Of a stretch of DNA of 64,000 nucleotides, positions 33,833 through 45,605 are shown piece after piece. Positions within the stretch are counted from its first letter, which is position 1. Every line of letters begins with the position of its first letter. The notes beneath the pieces were generated by a model. That model ran no database searches. It worked only from the letters and a program-made list of their open reading frames with translations, and had not been told where the DNA came from. Source of the DNA: Epiperipatus broadwayi (taxonomy: Eukaryota; Onychophora; Udeonychophora; Euonychophora; Peripatidae); assembly GCA_028023455.1 (NCBI GenBank), contig JAQFVV010000151.1, positions 1,793,097 through 1,857,096 on the forward strand, given 5' to 3'. Made by a program: the position numbers and the translations under genes.

Positions 33833-36818
33833 CTCCTTCCCTTTCCCCCCTTTTTTGAGACGTGTCATAGTCCAACAGACGTGCAGGAGGGCGGCGTACT
33901 CGCCGAGGGCGACCACTAGGTGTTTGTGGTTTACTCTCTCGGTGTATACTGGTGGTAGGTGTGGCCACCTGAATGGGTTCTCCAAGTGCTGTCTCATTCT
34001 GACTATCCTGGTTTGCCGCAGTTTCCTCTGTGTGGGCATTTACCGCTCTAGGTCGCAAGTGGTCTACATGTCTTTTTTGAATTCCGGAGTCCGTTAGAAT
34101 CTCGTATGACAATGGTCCTGTCTGATGTTGGATAACTGCAGGTATCCATGGTGAGTTCTTTCCAGCCCTACGTGTCAAAATTGTATCCTGTGGTTGGAAT
34201 GTTCGTACCCTTTGTATCGGTGTCTGAGTTATTTGCGGTGCCCTGTCAGGGTGCAGAAAATCCAGGCATGTTCTTATGCGCCGCTTGAACAGTAGCTCGG
34301 CCGGGCTAAGTCCTGTTGCTGTTGATGGCGTAGTGTGTTGCATTAGTAAATAACGTGCCAGCCGCTGACTCCAGGTCCCGTTGCGTAGACGTTGCAATCC
34401 CTCCTTAACAGATTGTACTGCACGTTCTGCCAACCCGTTGCTTGATGGATGATACGGAGCAACTCTTGCATGGCGAATGCCATTCCGGTGAAGGAAGGTG
34501 GTGAACTCCATCGCAGTGAACTGAGGGCCGTTATCTGAGACAATGCATTCGGGAAGACCGTGTGTTGCGAAAAGTTCTCTAAGTGCTGAGATGGTAGCTC
34601 CAGTCGTTGTCGATGGCATTTCACGGACGTCGATCCATTTCGAGTGTGCATCCACGACAACTAAAATCATTTTCCCCTGGATAGGTCCAGCGTAATCCAC
34701 ATGTATTCGTGACCATGGCAGAGCTGGAATCTCCCAGTGATGTGTTGGTGCACGTGGTTGCTGGTGTCGTATCTCTTGACAGTTGTTACATTTAGCTATT
34801 AGTTGTTCTATGTCCTGGTCCATTCCAGGCCACCAGACGTATGAGCGTGCAAGTGCTTTTGTTCTCACAATTCCCATGTGTCCCAGGTGCAGCTCACGAA
34901 GAACTATGGGTCTAAGAGATGTCGGTATGACCACCCGTGCCCCCCACAGTAAACATCCTCGGTGTGTTGACAACTCATTTTTTCGCGACAGATAAGATCG
35001 AAGATCTTGTTGAATGTGTGTTGGCCATGCTGTCAGGATGCACTCCTTTACTCTAGATAGCACAGGGTCTGCTTTAGTCTCTTTCTCGATCTGTTCTGCA
35101 GAAACTGGTGGGTTTTCCAAGTCCTCAAGGAATAATACTGCTCGCAGCTTCTCCTCACTCTGCTGAACTGCAGGGGATGGCCACCTACTCAGTGCATCTG
35201 CGTTCCCTATGCTCCTCCCTGGTGCATACTGCAGTCTGAAGTTGTAAGCCGTCAAGAGGCATGCCCACCTTTGCATTCGGGGTGATAGAATGAATGGGGT
35301 CGGCCGGTCTGACGTGAAGATTCCCAGCAGTGGCTTGTGGTCAGTCACTATCTCGAACGGTATTCCATATACGAAATGGTGGAAATGTTTCACCCCGAAT
35401 ATAATAGCAAGTGCTTCCCGGTCTATCTGAGCGTAATTCCTTTCAGACTTGGTGAGTGTTCGTGATGCAAAAGCAACCGGTGAACATAGGCCGTTTGCAT
35501 ACTTCAGGCTAAGTACTGCTCCCACTCCATATGGTGAAGCGTCGCAGGTTACCACCACTTGTTGGCGGGGATCGAAAGGCACCAGCACATTGTCGGACAT
35601 CAGGGCCTCCTTCAATTGTGTGAACGCTTGTGTGAACGCTCTCTCGTGTTCTTTGGTCCACGACCATACTGTATCCGCCTTAAGCAATTTATGTAGTGGT
35701 TCGGCTGTCGTAGCTCGGTGTGGCAAAAAGTTACTGTAGAAGTTGAGCAACCCCAAGAATGCCTGTAGCTTCTTCTTATCTGTTGGTGTCGGTGCTCTCC
35801 TAATAGCAGCCACCTTGTCGGCCGCTGGGTGCAGGCCCTCTGCATCCAGGGTGTATCCCAAAAAATCTATCGACGACACTCCGAGGACACATTTGTCTTT
35901 ATTTACACTCAGCCCACAGGCAGCCAATTTGCTGCAGACTGTTCTTAATTTGGTGGTTAGGTCCGTATCAGATGTTGCACATATCAGTACATCATCGAAG
36001 TATGGGAAAACTCCCTGAATACCTCCTAGTATGTTGTCCACCATTCCCTGAAATATTCCTGGGGCCACGCTAATGCCGTACTGCAATCTCTTCACTCGGA
36101 AGGCTCCCCGATGAGTGATAATGGTCTGTGCATCCGCCGATGCCTCATCTACCGGCAGTTGTAGGTATGCTCGAGCTAAGTCTATTTTTGCAAACACTGA
36201 ACTCCTAGGAAACGATGCGAGAAAATGGTGTACTGCTGGTATTGGATATGGGTGATCTCTTAATGCTTGATTTACGGTCACCTTATAATCACCGCAAAGG
36301 CGGACCTCTCCTGACGCTTTGATGATGGGCACCACTGGTGTTGCCCATACAGGGTCGCAAACTGGCTCAATGATTCCGTCCTTTAATAAGGTGTCTAGCG
36401 CTGCATCAACCTTTGGTTTCATAGCCAATGGCAATGGCCGGGCTCGGAGGCGAATAGGTGGTATTTTTGGGTCTATCGGTAAAGACACTGGCGATCCTCG
36501 ATATCTTCCAAGAGTAGTGCTGAAAACCTGGGGAAAAGCATCAATGATATCTTGCATTGGTGAATGTCGAACTGAATGCACCCCCGATAAAAATATTCCC
36601 AAGGGGGCAAACCATTCACGGCCAAGTAGATTTGTACATGCTCTTTCCGCAATTAACAGGCGTAAACAAGCTGAATACTTTCCGTATTTGACGCTGACAA
36701 AGCACTGTCCCATAAAGGTGATCCGGTTTTGCTGAAAATCTCGCAGTGTCGTTTGCACAGGTTCCAACACTGGCGGTTTTCCTTTGCACAAGTCTTGAAA
36801 AACCCCCCCGAGATACAA
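33828..36818 (-). CDS. gypsy Pol: protease end, RT, RNase H, integrase
   Basis: 996 codons open without a stop. Residues ~1-75 are the rest of the protease (LLGREWF). RT follows with catalytic D213 (AKIDLARAYLQ) and D275-D276 (YFDDVL). RNase H has D426 (CDAS), E469 (DREAL), D493 (VTDHK) and D541. Integrase has the zinc site H644, H647, C677, C680 and the D708, D762, E798 triad with 35 residues between the last two (DD35E), which inserts the cDNA. A basic tail follows. The Met at 36818 is just the first ATG in frame, since translation must come from gag. All key residues are present, so the only visible lesion is the frame break upstream. Its stop lies in the first bases of the 3' LTR. Confidence 0.95.
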   Translation of the reverse strand: MYLGGVFQDLCKGKPPVLEPVQTTLRDFQQNRITFMGQCFVSVKYGKYSACLRLLIAERACTNLLGREWFAPLGIFLSGVHSVRHSPMQDIIDAFPQVFSTTLGRYRGSPVSLPIDPKIPPIRLRARPLPLAMKPKVDAALDTLLKDGIIEPVCDPVWATPVVPIIKASGEVRLCGDYKVTVNQALRDHPYPIPAVHHFLASFPRSSVFAKIDLARAYLQLPVDEASADAQTIITHRGAFRVKRLQYGISVAPGIFQGMVDNILGGIQGVFPYFDDVLICATSDTDLTTKLRTVCSKLAACGLSVNKDKCVLGVSSIDFLGYTLDAEGLHPAADKVAAIRRAPTPTDKKKLQAFLGLLNFYSNFLPHRATTAEPLHKLLKADTVWSWTKEHERAFTQAFTQLKEALMSDNVLVPFDPRQQVVVTCDASPYGVGAVLSLKYANGLCSPVAFASRTLTKSERNYAQIDREALAIIFGVKHFHHFVYGIPFEIVTDHKPLLGIFTSDRPTPFILSPRMQRWACLLTAYNFRLQYAPGRSIGNADALSRWPSPAVQQSEEKLRAVLFLEDLENPPVSAEQIEKETKADPVLSRVKECILTAWPTHIQQDLRSYLSRKNELSTHRGCLLWGARVVIPTSLRPIVLRELHLGHMGIVRTKALARSYVWWPGMDQDIEQLIAKCNNCQEIRHQQPRAPTHHWEIPALPWSRIHVDYAGPIQGKMILVVVDAHSKWIDVREMPSTTTGATISALRELFATHGLPECIVSDNGPQFTAMEFTTFLHRNGIRHARVAPYHPSSNGLAERAVQSVKEGLQRLRNGTWSQRLARYLLMQHTTPSTATGLSPAELLFKRRIRTCLDFLHPDRAPQITQTPIQRVRTFQPQDTILTRRAGKNSPWIPAVIQHQTGPLSYEILTDSGIQKRHVDHLRPRAVNAHTEETAANQDSQNETALGEPIQVATPTTSIHRESKPQTPSGRPRRVRRPPARLLDYDTSQKRGEREGV
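33833..33856 (-). other. Polypurine tract of gypsy element
   Basis: 24 uninterrupted purines on the minus strand directly upstream of the 3' LTR. They also encode the last residues of pol (KRGEREGV). Confidence 0.9.
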
Positions 36819-37737
36819 TTGAATATTCCGATCCGGAATCTACTTCCATGCAACATTTAGTATTGTTAATAAGCACTCTTGCTGTAGTTCTGAGAGTTTT
36901 GCTGTCACTATGGAGCTTGTATATTAAGTCCAATGCCCCATCAGTATCCAATTCCCCTTTCACTGCCATGCACTGGGTGGATGATGTCTGAGTGTCCTGT
37001 TGTCGGGCCTTACATACCCTTTGGATGTGACCTGTCTTTCGGCAAAAATGGCATTTTGCTTGGCGAAAAGGGCATTCTGTACGAACATGTGTACCACCAC
37101 AGCCGCAACATGTCACAGTCGGCATTATATGTTTTTGTAACTCTGTTTTGTGTTTGGTAGGAAACTGCCAGCGGTGTTGTATTAGATCCACTGATGATGA
37201 CAATCCAGAAGCATGCATCTCCCGCACCTGGGTCCCCGCTGCCTCGGCTGCTAAACTCCTCTGCACTGCGGCATCTAGGGTTAATGTTTCTTCGGTGAGC
37301 AGTCGGCGCTGTACACCTTCATCTCTCAGTCCACAAACAAACTGATCACGGAGGCGCTCGACGAGTGTCGTGCCAAAATCACATCCTTCCGCGAGACGTC
37401 TCAGTCCCGCGAGAAAAACACTAATAGTCTCTCCCTCTTTTTGTTCACGACGGCAAAACTGGTAGCGCTGATAGATTATAGAGGGCCTTGGATTGAAGTA
37501 TTGTTTTAACACAGCGGTGAGCTCGTCATATGACCTTTCTAACGGCTGAGCTGGGGCTATCAAAGACCGCAATATCGATAGCGTTTGTAGTCCGCAGGCT
37601 GCCAACAAAGTAGCTCGTTTCTTGTCTTCACTTGTAATATCATTCGCCAGACAATAAAATTCGACTTGCGATGCATACGTATCCCATAGTTGTGGGAACT
37701 CGACGTCGAATGCAGATAACTTCCCGACAGTTGCCAT
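36616..37737 (-). CDS. gypsy Gag with start of protease
   Basis: 373 codons from an ATG about 100 nt after the primer site. The first ~170 residues form a capsid-like helical region. Two zinc knuckles follow: C210-C222 (CX2CX3HX4C) and C229-C242 (CX2CX4HX4C), which bind element RNA in the particle. The frame then runs into the aspartic protease and reaches its catalytic Asp-Ser-Gly at 300-302. Shortly after, at a run of seven G (minus strand, about 36801-36807), the protease reading continues in the frame of the pol ORF instead, so the last ~60 residues here are out-of-frame sequence. A one-base length change in the G run is the likely cause. Programmed frameshifting is less likely because the break splits the protease. 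Confidence 0.9.
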   Translation of the reverse strand: MATVGKLSAFDVEFPQLWDTYASQVEFYCLANDITSEDKKRATLLAACGLQTLSILRSLIAPAQPLERSYDELTAVLKQYFNPRPSIIYQRYQFCRREQKEGETISVFLAGLRRLAEGCDFGTTLVERLRDQFVCGLRDEGVQRRLLTEETLTLDAAVQRSLAAEAAGTQVREMHASGLSSSVDLIQHRWQFPTKHKTELQKHIMPTVTCCGCGGTHVRTECPFRQAKCHFCRKTGHIQRVCKARQQDTQTSSTQCMAVKGELDTDGALDLIYKLHSDSKTLRTTARVLINNTKCCMEVDSGSEYSIVSRGGFSRLVQRKTASVGTCANDTARFSAKPDHLYGTVLCQRQIRKVFSLFTPVNCGKSMYKSTWP

Positions 37738-37838
37738 CCTTGAGCATTAACGCCTTGTTGAACGTCTTCGCGAAGAAAAGTATTTCTGTAGTTTCTTGCC
37801 GTAATCCCAAGGTAAAGAAAATAATGCAGCTAGCGGCA

Positions 37839-37855
37839 TCCCATCCTCGTCGCCA
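37839..37855 (-). other. Primer-binding site, tRNA-Ser type
   Basis: Minus strand TGGCGACGAGGATGGGA, three bases inside the 5' LTR. From knowledge of animal tRNA-Ser(GCT) (…CCTCGTCG-CCA), 16 of 17 positions complement its 3' end. Confidence 0.8.
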
Positions 37856-37858
37856 AAG

Positions 37859-38050
37859 TGTTGTGTATCACGAATACAAATAAACACAACAACACTTTAC
37901 TAGTTAATCATTTATTACTATTACTATACATAATGCTTATAAATACTAGGGAAGCATAATCACTGTGCTAACATGGCTGCCCTCTGTAGTCTCGCAGTTG
38001 CGATAATATTCATTCTGGAGTAACTGTGACGTCACCACGAATACACTACA
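37859..38050 (-). repeat. 5' LTR of gypsy element
   Basis: 192 bp, identical to the other LTR except for one G/C difference. It should drive transcription leftward. Confidence 0.95.
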
Positions 38051-38055
38051 TGAAC

Positions 38056-38600
38056 AATATTTGTATATAGATAAATGTAGTTAATACTGTACTGGACTCA
38101 CTTCAGCTGTATATATTAGTTACCTCGAGTTCTAGTCAAGACTCTTCTGGCTGTACTGGACAGCTTGTCTCGAGTCAGCTGTAGTCTTAGCAGCTTCCAG
38201 TCCTATCATGGACTTGCCTCGCTGCATAGACATATCGGTAATGACTATAGTAAAAATATCTTTGCTGCTGGAAGTAGTTTTAATGGAGAACACGATCAGT
38301 TAGACAAACGTTCTCTCTTTTAAGAGTGCATACTGTTAGGTTAGACAGATGTTCTCTGGCTTGCCTCCAAAAAGGCTATTTATTGCCAGATCCCCTTCCT
38401 TACTGGTAGCAATTAGATTCAGAGAGCCTAACCAATGGTAGGATTTGGGACATACTTATGTTTCACCTTTGGCCAACTTTATACATTAGTTATCCACGTT
38501 ACACATTGGTTGGCGGCAATGCGTGCTCAATCCTATCAGGTAAGGAAGGAATCTGGACTAGTCCACTTCTGAAGGCAAAGTTAGATATGACAGTTACTTA
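38056..38600. repeat. GC-richer, repeat-like segment
   Basis: Less AT-rich than its surroundings and without an open frame. The piece ending GTTACACATTGGTTGGCGGC near 38495-38515 looks like an LTR end followed by a primer-site-like run, but I find no partner LTR. Possibly an older element into which the gypsy copy inserted. Confidence 0.25.
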
Positions 38601-39269
38601 AGCTATTATGAAATTAATCATATAATAAATGATTTTAAATTTCGGTTGTAAAAACTTCAAACGTCTTTTAAAAAAAAAAAATAATATACAAAAAACCAAA
38701 AAAAATTTTAGGAAAATATTCCGAATGTCAAAATTATCTTTGTGAAGAAAAAATTATATTTCCCACCAAAAAAAAAACAAAATTGAGGTTAAAGATTTAA
38801 CATTCAAAACAATGGGCCAAGTTTACAAAGAATGTATTTTTAATATCAATATTACTAACAATATTTTAAAACCAAAACATTATAAATATGGATATTCATG
38901 TAAATTACAAAAAGTTATTTAAATCATATTGAAGATCAATATGAAAACTAATGATCTTGCCTCTACACTTATTTAGTTACAGAAATGAGCTTTTTGAGAC
39001 AAAGTCCTCGTGTTCTCATTATATAATTAGTCGGCTTTAATTATATTTCAAATATTTGGAATAAACTATTCGAAGAATTTTACAATAATTAATATAATTT
39101 TTAAGAACAATCTTCTATTTATCTTTTACTTTTCAAATTCATCTGTACAACATTAACTTAATCTCCTTGTTTTCTATAAATTTTTATGACCTATAACTTT
39201 CTTTTTAATAATTGGTACACTTGAAAACGAATTAACTTTGTATTAAATTTCAAAAACAACTTTATTGGA

Positions 39270-39890
39270 ATTATAAATGTTACATGAGTTAAGTGAGTCA
39301 AAAAGTCCAGGTAATCTTGTCACCTTATGCTGGCATTGTAGCACTAGGCGGCTGCATCATGGTGTAAGTGTGGGTGTTTTGAAATTTCTCAAGGTGAGTG
39401 TTTATGTGCTTGGGAAGAAGACGCTTGTCCAGGTGTCTCTGAAAAGCCATTCAGGAGCTAACAATTTATCTCTGTTTTATCTTGACGAGAAGGTCTGGCA
39501 GGCTTGAGGTTTCCTTGCGTGAAAATGAGCTTACACTTGGTAAGCCAGATTGTAAATGTGAGGAAGATGGACAATCTGATGAGGGAGAAGGTGCCATTTT
39601 TGATGGCATGCTTAATGGATATATTTTGTGTATTGTATTCCCTTCATAGATAAGATGCCAAATCTGACTGAGATAAGGGCAGGTGAGTAGTACATGTTGA
39701 ATGGTTTCTTCATCCGATGAGCTGATTTGGAAAAGGGTGTTGAGGTCTGAAAAATCCCCTCTTGCACACCAGGAAGTGGTTAGTGGGCAGAGAGGAGAGG
39801 TTCAGCTTTACAAAGAAGTCTATGTGTTGAGGTTCCAAGTACCATCTCTTGGCCTTTTTAATTAGCAGTTTGTTGTCTATGTCAAGCTCT
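39270..39890 (-). pseudogene. LINE C-terminal fragment
   Basis: Minus-strand reading gives SSDEETIQHVLLTCPYLSQI followed by W, close to the E...H.f..C......W motif that ends L1/Tx1 and related LINE proteins, then degenerate sequence. No RT domain is attached. Confidence 0.45.
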
Positions 39891-39899
39891 GCTTACTAA

Positions 39900-42800
39900 A
39901 TATGTATATGAAATACAGTGTTCGTATTTTAACACCGTTTGGTGCAACTATATTTCTTTAAATACATACATTGCAAATTCAATGAAATGAATATCTGTAG
40001 GAAGGACTAGCAATAACTTTCAATACAGAATAAAAACACTGTCAGTTAATAAAATTAATTGTTCACGTTAATTTTTTTTAATGTCATTCGAATAAGTTTT
40101 CTAATACTGTAGTTTCAAAGAAATAACAGAATAAAAGAAATGAAAACATTTTATCTGGATCGAGATTATAAAAAATATTCGCATTCTCATGTAGAGATTT
40201 ATAATTATTAAGTGATATATTTTGATTAATGCGTTTTTATATTGCAAGAGGTAAAAAAACAAAACACCATATGCTATTACTTTGCATGTATTAGAAAACA
40301 ATGTTTTAGTTGACTGAACTTAAGCGCTACCTAAAGAACTAAAGTTGAAGTTTTTTTGAAATTCAGCATTAAAACTTTTGTACATTTTTATAAATATTCA
40401 AAATTTATACTTTAAACTATCAAATTATTGTTTTTACTAAAAAGAAAATTTCAATCACTTGAAATTATGTGTCTTAGTTAAACACAAAAAATTAGCGGTC
40501 AAAGGTTACTATCAAATTTCCTAATGTTTAATTGTCGTTTGGAAACGAGTCATGGCAACGGAAAAATGGCTTCCAAATGAAGTTTTGTTTAAAAGTTGAT
40601 ATCTACTTTTGATATTAGGTACTGTACGTAAATTGTAATAATTTTACTATTTAGAAACTTTATGTTAATATAAAGGAATAATTTCTAGTGAAACATTTTA
40701 AGGAAAGAATATAATTAAAATTTTACATTAATGTTTTTAAAATAAGTGAATTTTTTAAAAATTATTTGTTTATATGCATGTGTACATTTTTTTTTCTTTT
40801 GGAAACGCAGTGATAAATATTAAACTTTATAAAATAAAACGTGCTCCAATAAATAACTCTATTTTTATGTGATTAGTTTTTGAGAAATTTATTTTTAAGA
40901 TATTACTAAAAATACGTTCAATTCTATTATTTCGTATATTTTGAAAGAGTTGTATTATGCGAACTTATTATTTATTAACTTTTAGATATACAAATTTATT
41001 AAATTGTCAAATCAGCATGAATGATTATCATATTTTTAAAATTTAAGAATAACTTAAGAAGCAATTATATATCTTTGGTTTTTTTTTAATACAGTGAAAA
41101 TATTTAACAGAAAGCAGACATTCAGTATGTGTGCTCTCTGCCGAAGGCAATATTTTATGTTAAATGTGGTATATAATATAAAAAAAAATTGACCAGAGAA
41201 GTTAATGTAGCTTTTATAAATACATTTCTAATCAAAATGATTTTTGTCTTTATGAATGCTTACAATTTGTAAAGCATTATTTTTCTATGGAGAACACGTG
41301 CACTTTGATAGACGAACACCTCAATCGAAAATAATCACAATCCTTCCATTTTTTTTTTTTGAAAAATGAGTAAATAATTTGTTCTTAGTATGCCAGTCAA
41401 TATACATAATAAATATTAATATCTTACCATGTAATGCTTATATATTCTGATTTTAAGAATTGCAAAATTATATATATAATGATTTAATTTAAACTTGATT
41501 TATATAGATTCTTGAGTTCCTCGATGTGTATCTGTGTGTGAGTATAGGCAAAATCTTTTGTTTTATAAATGACTAGTAATAATTGTGATGTCAAAATTGT
41601 GAATGCAGTAAGTTTGTTACTTGTAAACCAGTGTATTAATTTGATATTGATAAATACTTTACAGTGTAAATCAGTCAATGAGTGCTTGTGCTGCACGAAA
41701 TGTATTTTCGGGATCATTTCTTGTTTTCAGGTGTTTTTATTTATATGTTTATAGAATATGTGGTGGATGGAAGTTTTAAATATATTTAATATATGTAAAT
41801 TTACACTGCGTATATAAGTTAATTTATCTTTCAGCTTGAACCCTCCCCCCTCATGCTTATCAAGAATGACACACAGGAGACATTAATAGTCATGATACCT
41901 AATTTTTTTAGTCTCTGAACTTTTTTTTAGATATTAGTTATGTCCCTAAATGCCAAATAATGCTAATAATTTAAAATAGATTTGTTAAATATCTTTAATT
42001 AGGCCTCCCTAATAAAGATAAATTAAATACCAGCATTCTATCAATATGTCTAATGCTGCCAAATGCTGTATTAGTAATTATAATCAAAATAAAATAAATG
42101 TATAATAATAAAGATACTTCTAAGATTGAAATCTTTTTTTTTCTTAATGAAGATTGAAATCTTTTTTTTTCTTAATGAAAATTGACAACCAAATCATATG
42201 TATAAATAGAGGCACATAATTAGCCACAGTGCATTATACATGTTAGCATTAAAAGAATTGTTATAAGATTGATGGGATTTTATTACATCTCTAAAATAAT
42301 AAAATGAATTTAAAAAAAAGTGATCAAAGAAACTTAAAATGCAATGAAAAAAAAGGATTGAAGAGATTCTTTTAGTAATCATTTTGGATCTGAGATCATC
42401 AATATGAGAACTTTTTTAATGTTAAGAGTATTTGGCATTTATATTGAATTGTGTGCTGTTGCTATATGTTCATTCTAATTTATTATATATATAAAGTTAT
42501 AAATTAACCATATAAAATCAAATTTAATAAAGTCGGAAAAGCGAAAGATTATTTGTTATATTAACAAAGTGTAAATGACAGTAATCCCCTACATCAGTGA
42601 TTCTCATTTGATAGAATGCAGACACATGAAAAATAGACAAAAAACTTGAAAAAAAATAAATTATTGAAACCAAAATAAGAAAAGCTACATTCTGTTAACA
42701 TAAAAATAAAATATCCTTAAAAATAGGGATTTTAGCATTGTTGCCATATATCTGCAGCAAAAGAAAGAAAAATAGAATTAAAAATATTAGGGCTCCAAAA

Positions 42801-43555
42801 AAGTTGACTCCCAAATACTAAAACGTTGAGATCCGCTGCCGTACATGGATTTAAAGCAGTTATAGACTGACAGACTACTCAAGATTTATGGATATTTTCT
42901 TAAACTATGACATCCCTGGTACCTAAACTTTACATTATTCCCAATCAACAAACGATTTGATTGTTATAATGATTTCAAATTAAGCTAAGATAAAGTTATA
43001 CTATCATTACACAATTCATTAATATAAGATATATTTAGCTGCTTTTATATTAATTTGTCTTATCTGTGTTTCTGTCAGGATATCCACATTTTTGAATTTT
43101 TAATAATGGAAAAAAATCAGGTCCCTGTTTAAAATCAAAACCACATCCTTACAACTCTTTAACAACTGATCCAACAGTAATATGTTTCTAGAGTAAAATT
43201 TTGTTCATATTGAATTAATTAATTAAAAGTAAATATTTCCTACTATAATATGAATTATTTTTCTGAAATAATTAATATTGCATAAATATTTTGTGAAAAA
43301 AATAAATATGTAAAAAAAAAAAGATTAGAGAATTATATATCTGTTTTCAATTTCAAAATCAAAATGAATACAATTGCTATGTGATGCACTATGGCTTCTC
43401 CTTTATTGAAGTCAGGAATCTCTCAACTACTATGCCCAGAGAAACCTGTTACCACTTAACCCCACCTTTTCATTCATCACTCTTAAGTTTTTTCCATTTT
43501 CCCTATCCTGCTTCATCCCTTTTCCATAACATTATCTTTGTCCACTCTATGACCT
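39900..43555. other. Intergenic, AT-rich, nothing recognised
   Basis: Apart from a 29-bp direct repeat at 42123-42180 (AGATTGAAATCTTTTTTTTT type) I see no gene, RNA or element. Confidence 0.5.
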
Positions 43556-43559
43556 TTAT

Positions 43560-45605
43560 ATCTAGATCTCTGTTATCTTTTTCCAACCCAGCATAAAAAC
43601 CAAGAACCCACTTTCTGTATAATCATTTTGTTTATATTTATTCTCCCACAACTTCATTATTTGTACCCTTTCTGCTTGTAAGCATTTACATTCAATTAAC
43701 AGATGCCTAATATTTTCCATGCCTTCCTTACATAACTTGCAGACTAAATCACCCACATTTCTCCATTTATGTGTATATTCCCTTGTTGCTAATGATCCTG
43801 TTCAAGCCTTAAACAGTAAACTACTTTCCTTGCTATTATCATAAATTAACTCACATCCAATATTCTGTTTACTTCTATATATATTTAAATTCTTTTTACT
43901 CTCCATACTAGTTCTCCATCTCTCCAACTCCCTATTTTTTATTAATGCATCTATTCTTCTATCCCATTCCTTGCCACTATAACACTCAACAATCCTCCTA
44001 ACACAATCATCCCACCTTTTGTATAAGTATACTGACATAAATTCTTTATCCAAATCTTCTGCATACCATACTACCTTTCTCACCCATCTTGTTGCCCGTC
44101 CTTTACTCATAACCCAATTAAATACTATTTTGGCTATTCTCTTATAATAAACTGCAATCTACTGAACATTTTCATTTTTCTTTTTGCATCTCTCATACAA
44201 AAACTTGACCATCCCATTTCTCCTTGAATTGCCTCCTTTGCTATCCACACATCTGCATCTAATGCATGTCTTCCTACTTTCTTTGTACTTTTTCTAAGTA
44301 ATCTAACACCCCTTTACTAACACATAATGCATCATTACCATAAGTTAACCCTGCTACTGCCACTCCCTCCATACAATTCTTGCTACATCATATTTATTAT
44401 ATGAAAACACTGTTAATTTCTTTATCAGTCCCTTTCTTTTCTTTGCTTCATTTATCAATTTTTTCTCCCATTCATCCAAGCAATTTCTCTGATTACTTAA
44501 GATGATTCCCAAATAGTTATACCTATTCACCACATTTAACTTTATATCTCCCAATAAAAAAAATTTCTCTTCTCTTTCCCCAACATTTATCATCATTACT
44601 TTTGATTTTTCTTCATTAAATTTAATCCCCATCTCTTTACCAATCCTTGTGCATGTCTTCAGCATAACTTCCATATCTTCCCTACTTTCTGTGCACAAGA
44701 AAATATCAGCAAATAAAAGACCTGATAAATATACAACTCCCTTGCCATCTATTAATGGTATCTCTACCCCTCTTTCTAGTCTTTCTATTGCTCTCTCCAT
44801 TTCTCTCAAATATAACAAAAACAAAATAGGTGACATAGGGCATCCTTGCCTTAGTCCCACCCCACTTTTAACTTACTGATTCTATATTTCCTAATTGATA
44901 CATATAGTAATTATTTTCATACAATCTCTTAATAAGATCCACTAAAGCTCCATCCATTCCCAAATTTACTAAACTTACCCATAATCTATTTCTATTTACT
45001 CTATCATATGCCTTCTCTATATCTATAAAAACCATATATAACTGTCTACCTGTATTCCTACTCATATCTATAAGTTGTATAACTACAAATAAACTATCTC
45101 CTATATGCCTACCTGATTGAAAACCTCCTTGCATTTCTCCCATTATATTATTTTCTTCCATCCATTTTGCGACCCTTTCAGCCACCATAAATGCGAAAAC
45201 TTTATATAACACTGACATTACCATTATCGGTCTATAATTGCTTAACTTTCTATGATCCTTACCCTTTCCTTTAAATAATAGCCTTACTCTTGTATTATTC
45301 CAGCTATCTGGAAATTCTTCTTCTGTGCCATCTTATTAAAACATGATAATAGATTTAATTTTGCCCTATTTCCCAAATTCATCACCCCCCATCCATCTAA
45401 ACCTCTTGCCTTTCCACTTTTCAATTTCTTCCCTGCCTCATTCAATTCATTTTCTGTAAAACTAATATTTCCATTACTATGTGCTTTTATATTTATTATC
45501 ACTCTGCCCTTCATATCTAACATCTTTTCTATATCCATTACATACTTATTTAAGATTGTCTCTAATTCTTCTCTAGAGCTACACTCTTTTTTTCTCATCA
45601 TTTAA
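43560..45605 (-). pseudogene. Degenerate LINE, RT to C-terminus
   Basis: Blocks read leftward. A KSGKARGLDGW segment is at 45410. From 45224, LYKVFAFMVAERVAKW and the motif GGFQSGRHIGDSLFVV lead to FIDIEKAYDRVNRNRLW (RT motif A). At 44860 GLRQGCPMSPILFLLYL (motif B) is followed by FADIFLC, in which the second catalytic Asp of FADD is lost. YNYLGI is at 44510, and CKLCKEGMENIRHLLIEC at 43740 is the C-terminal C-C-H-C zinc motif. Frameshifts separate the blocks. A sister copy lies at 48990-50280. Confidence 0.85.

Larger units (their letters stand above)
33641..38050 (-). mobile_element. Ty3/gypsy LTR retrotransposon, 4.4 kb, near intact
   Basis: Two 192-bp LTRs (TG...CA) flank gag and pol on the minus strand. 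The LTRs differ at one position (33800 versus 38018), and the element is bounded by the 5-bp duplication TGAAC (33636-33640 and 38051-38055). A primer site and a polypurine tract are both present, and there is no env. Domain order protease, RT, RNase H, integrase is that of Ty3/gypsy. The tRNA-Ser-type primer site would fit a mag-like clade, which needs a tree. G+C is clearly higher than in the flanks. One frame break separates gag-protease from the rest of pol. Confidence 0.96.

Noticed and set aside
36795-36815. Programmed -1 frameshift at GGGTTTT
   Set aside because: The heptamer is present, but the frames of gag and pol are offset in the +1 sense, so a -1 slip does not connect them.
33728-37737. 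Antisense and alternative-frame open reading frames of 60-140 codons over the gypsy element
   Set aside because: They are shadows of gag and pol in the GC-richer element and show no independent domain.
39571-39600. CTGATGA followed by GGGAGAAGG as a hammerhead
   Set aside because: Only four bases separate core and GAA, helix I does not pair, and it lies in LINE coding sequence.
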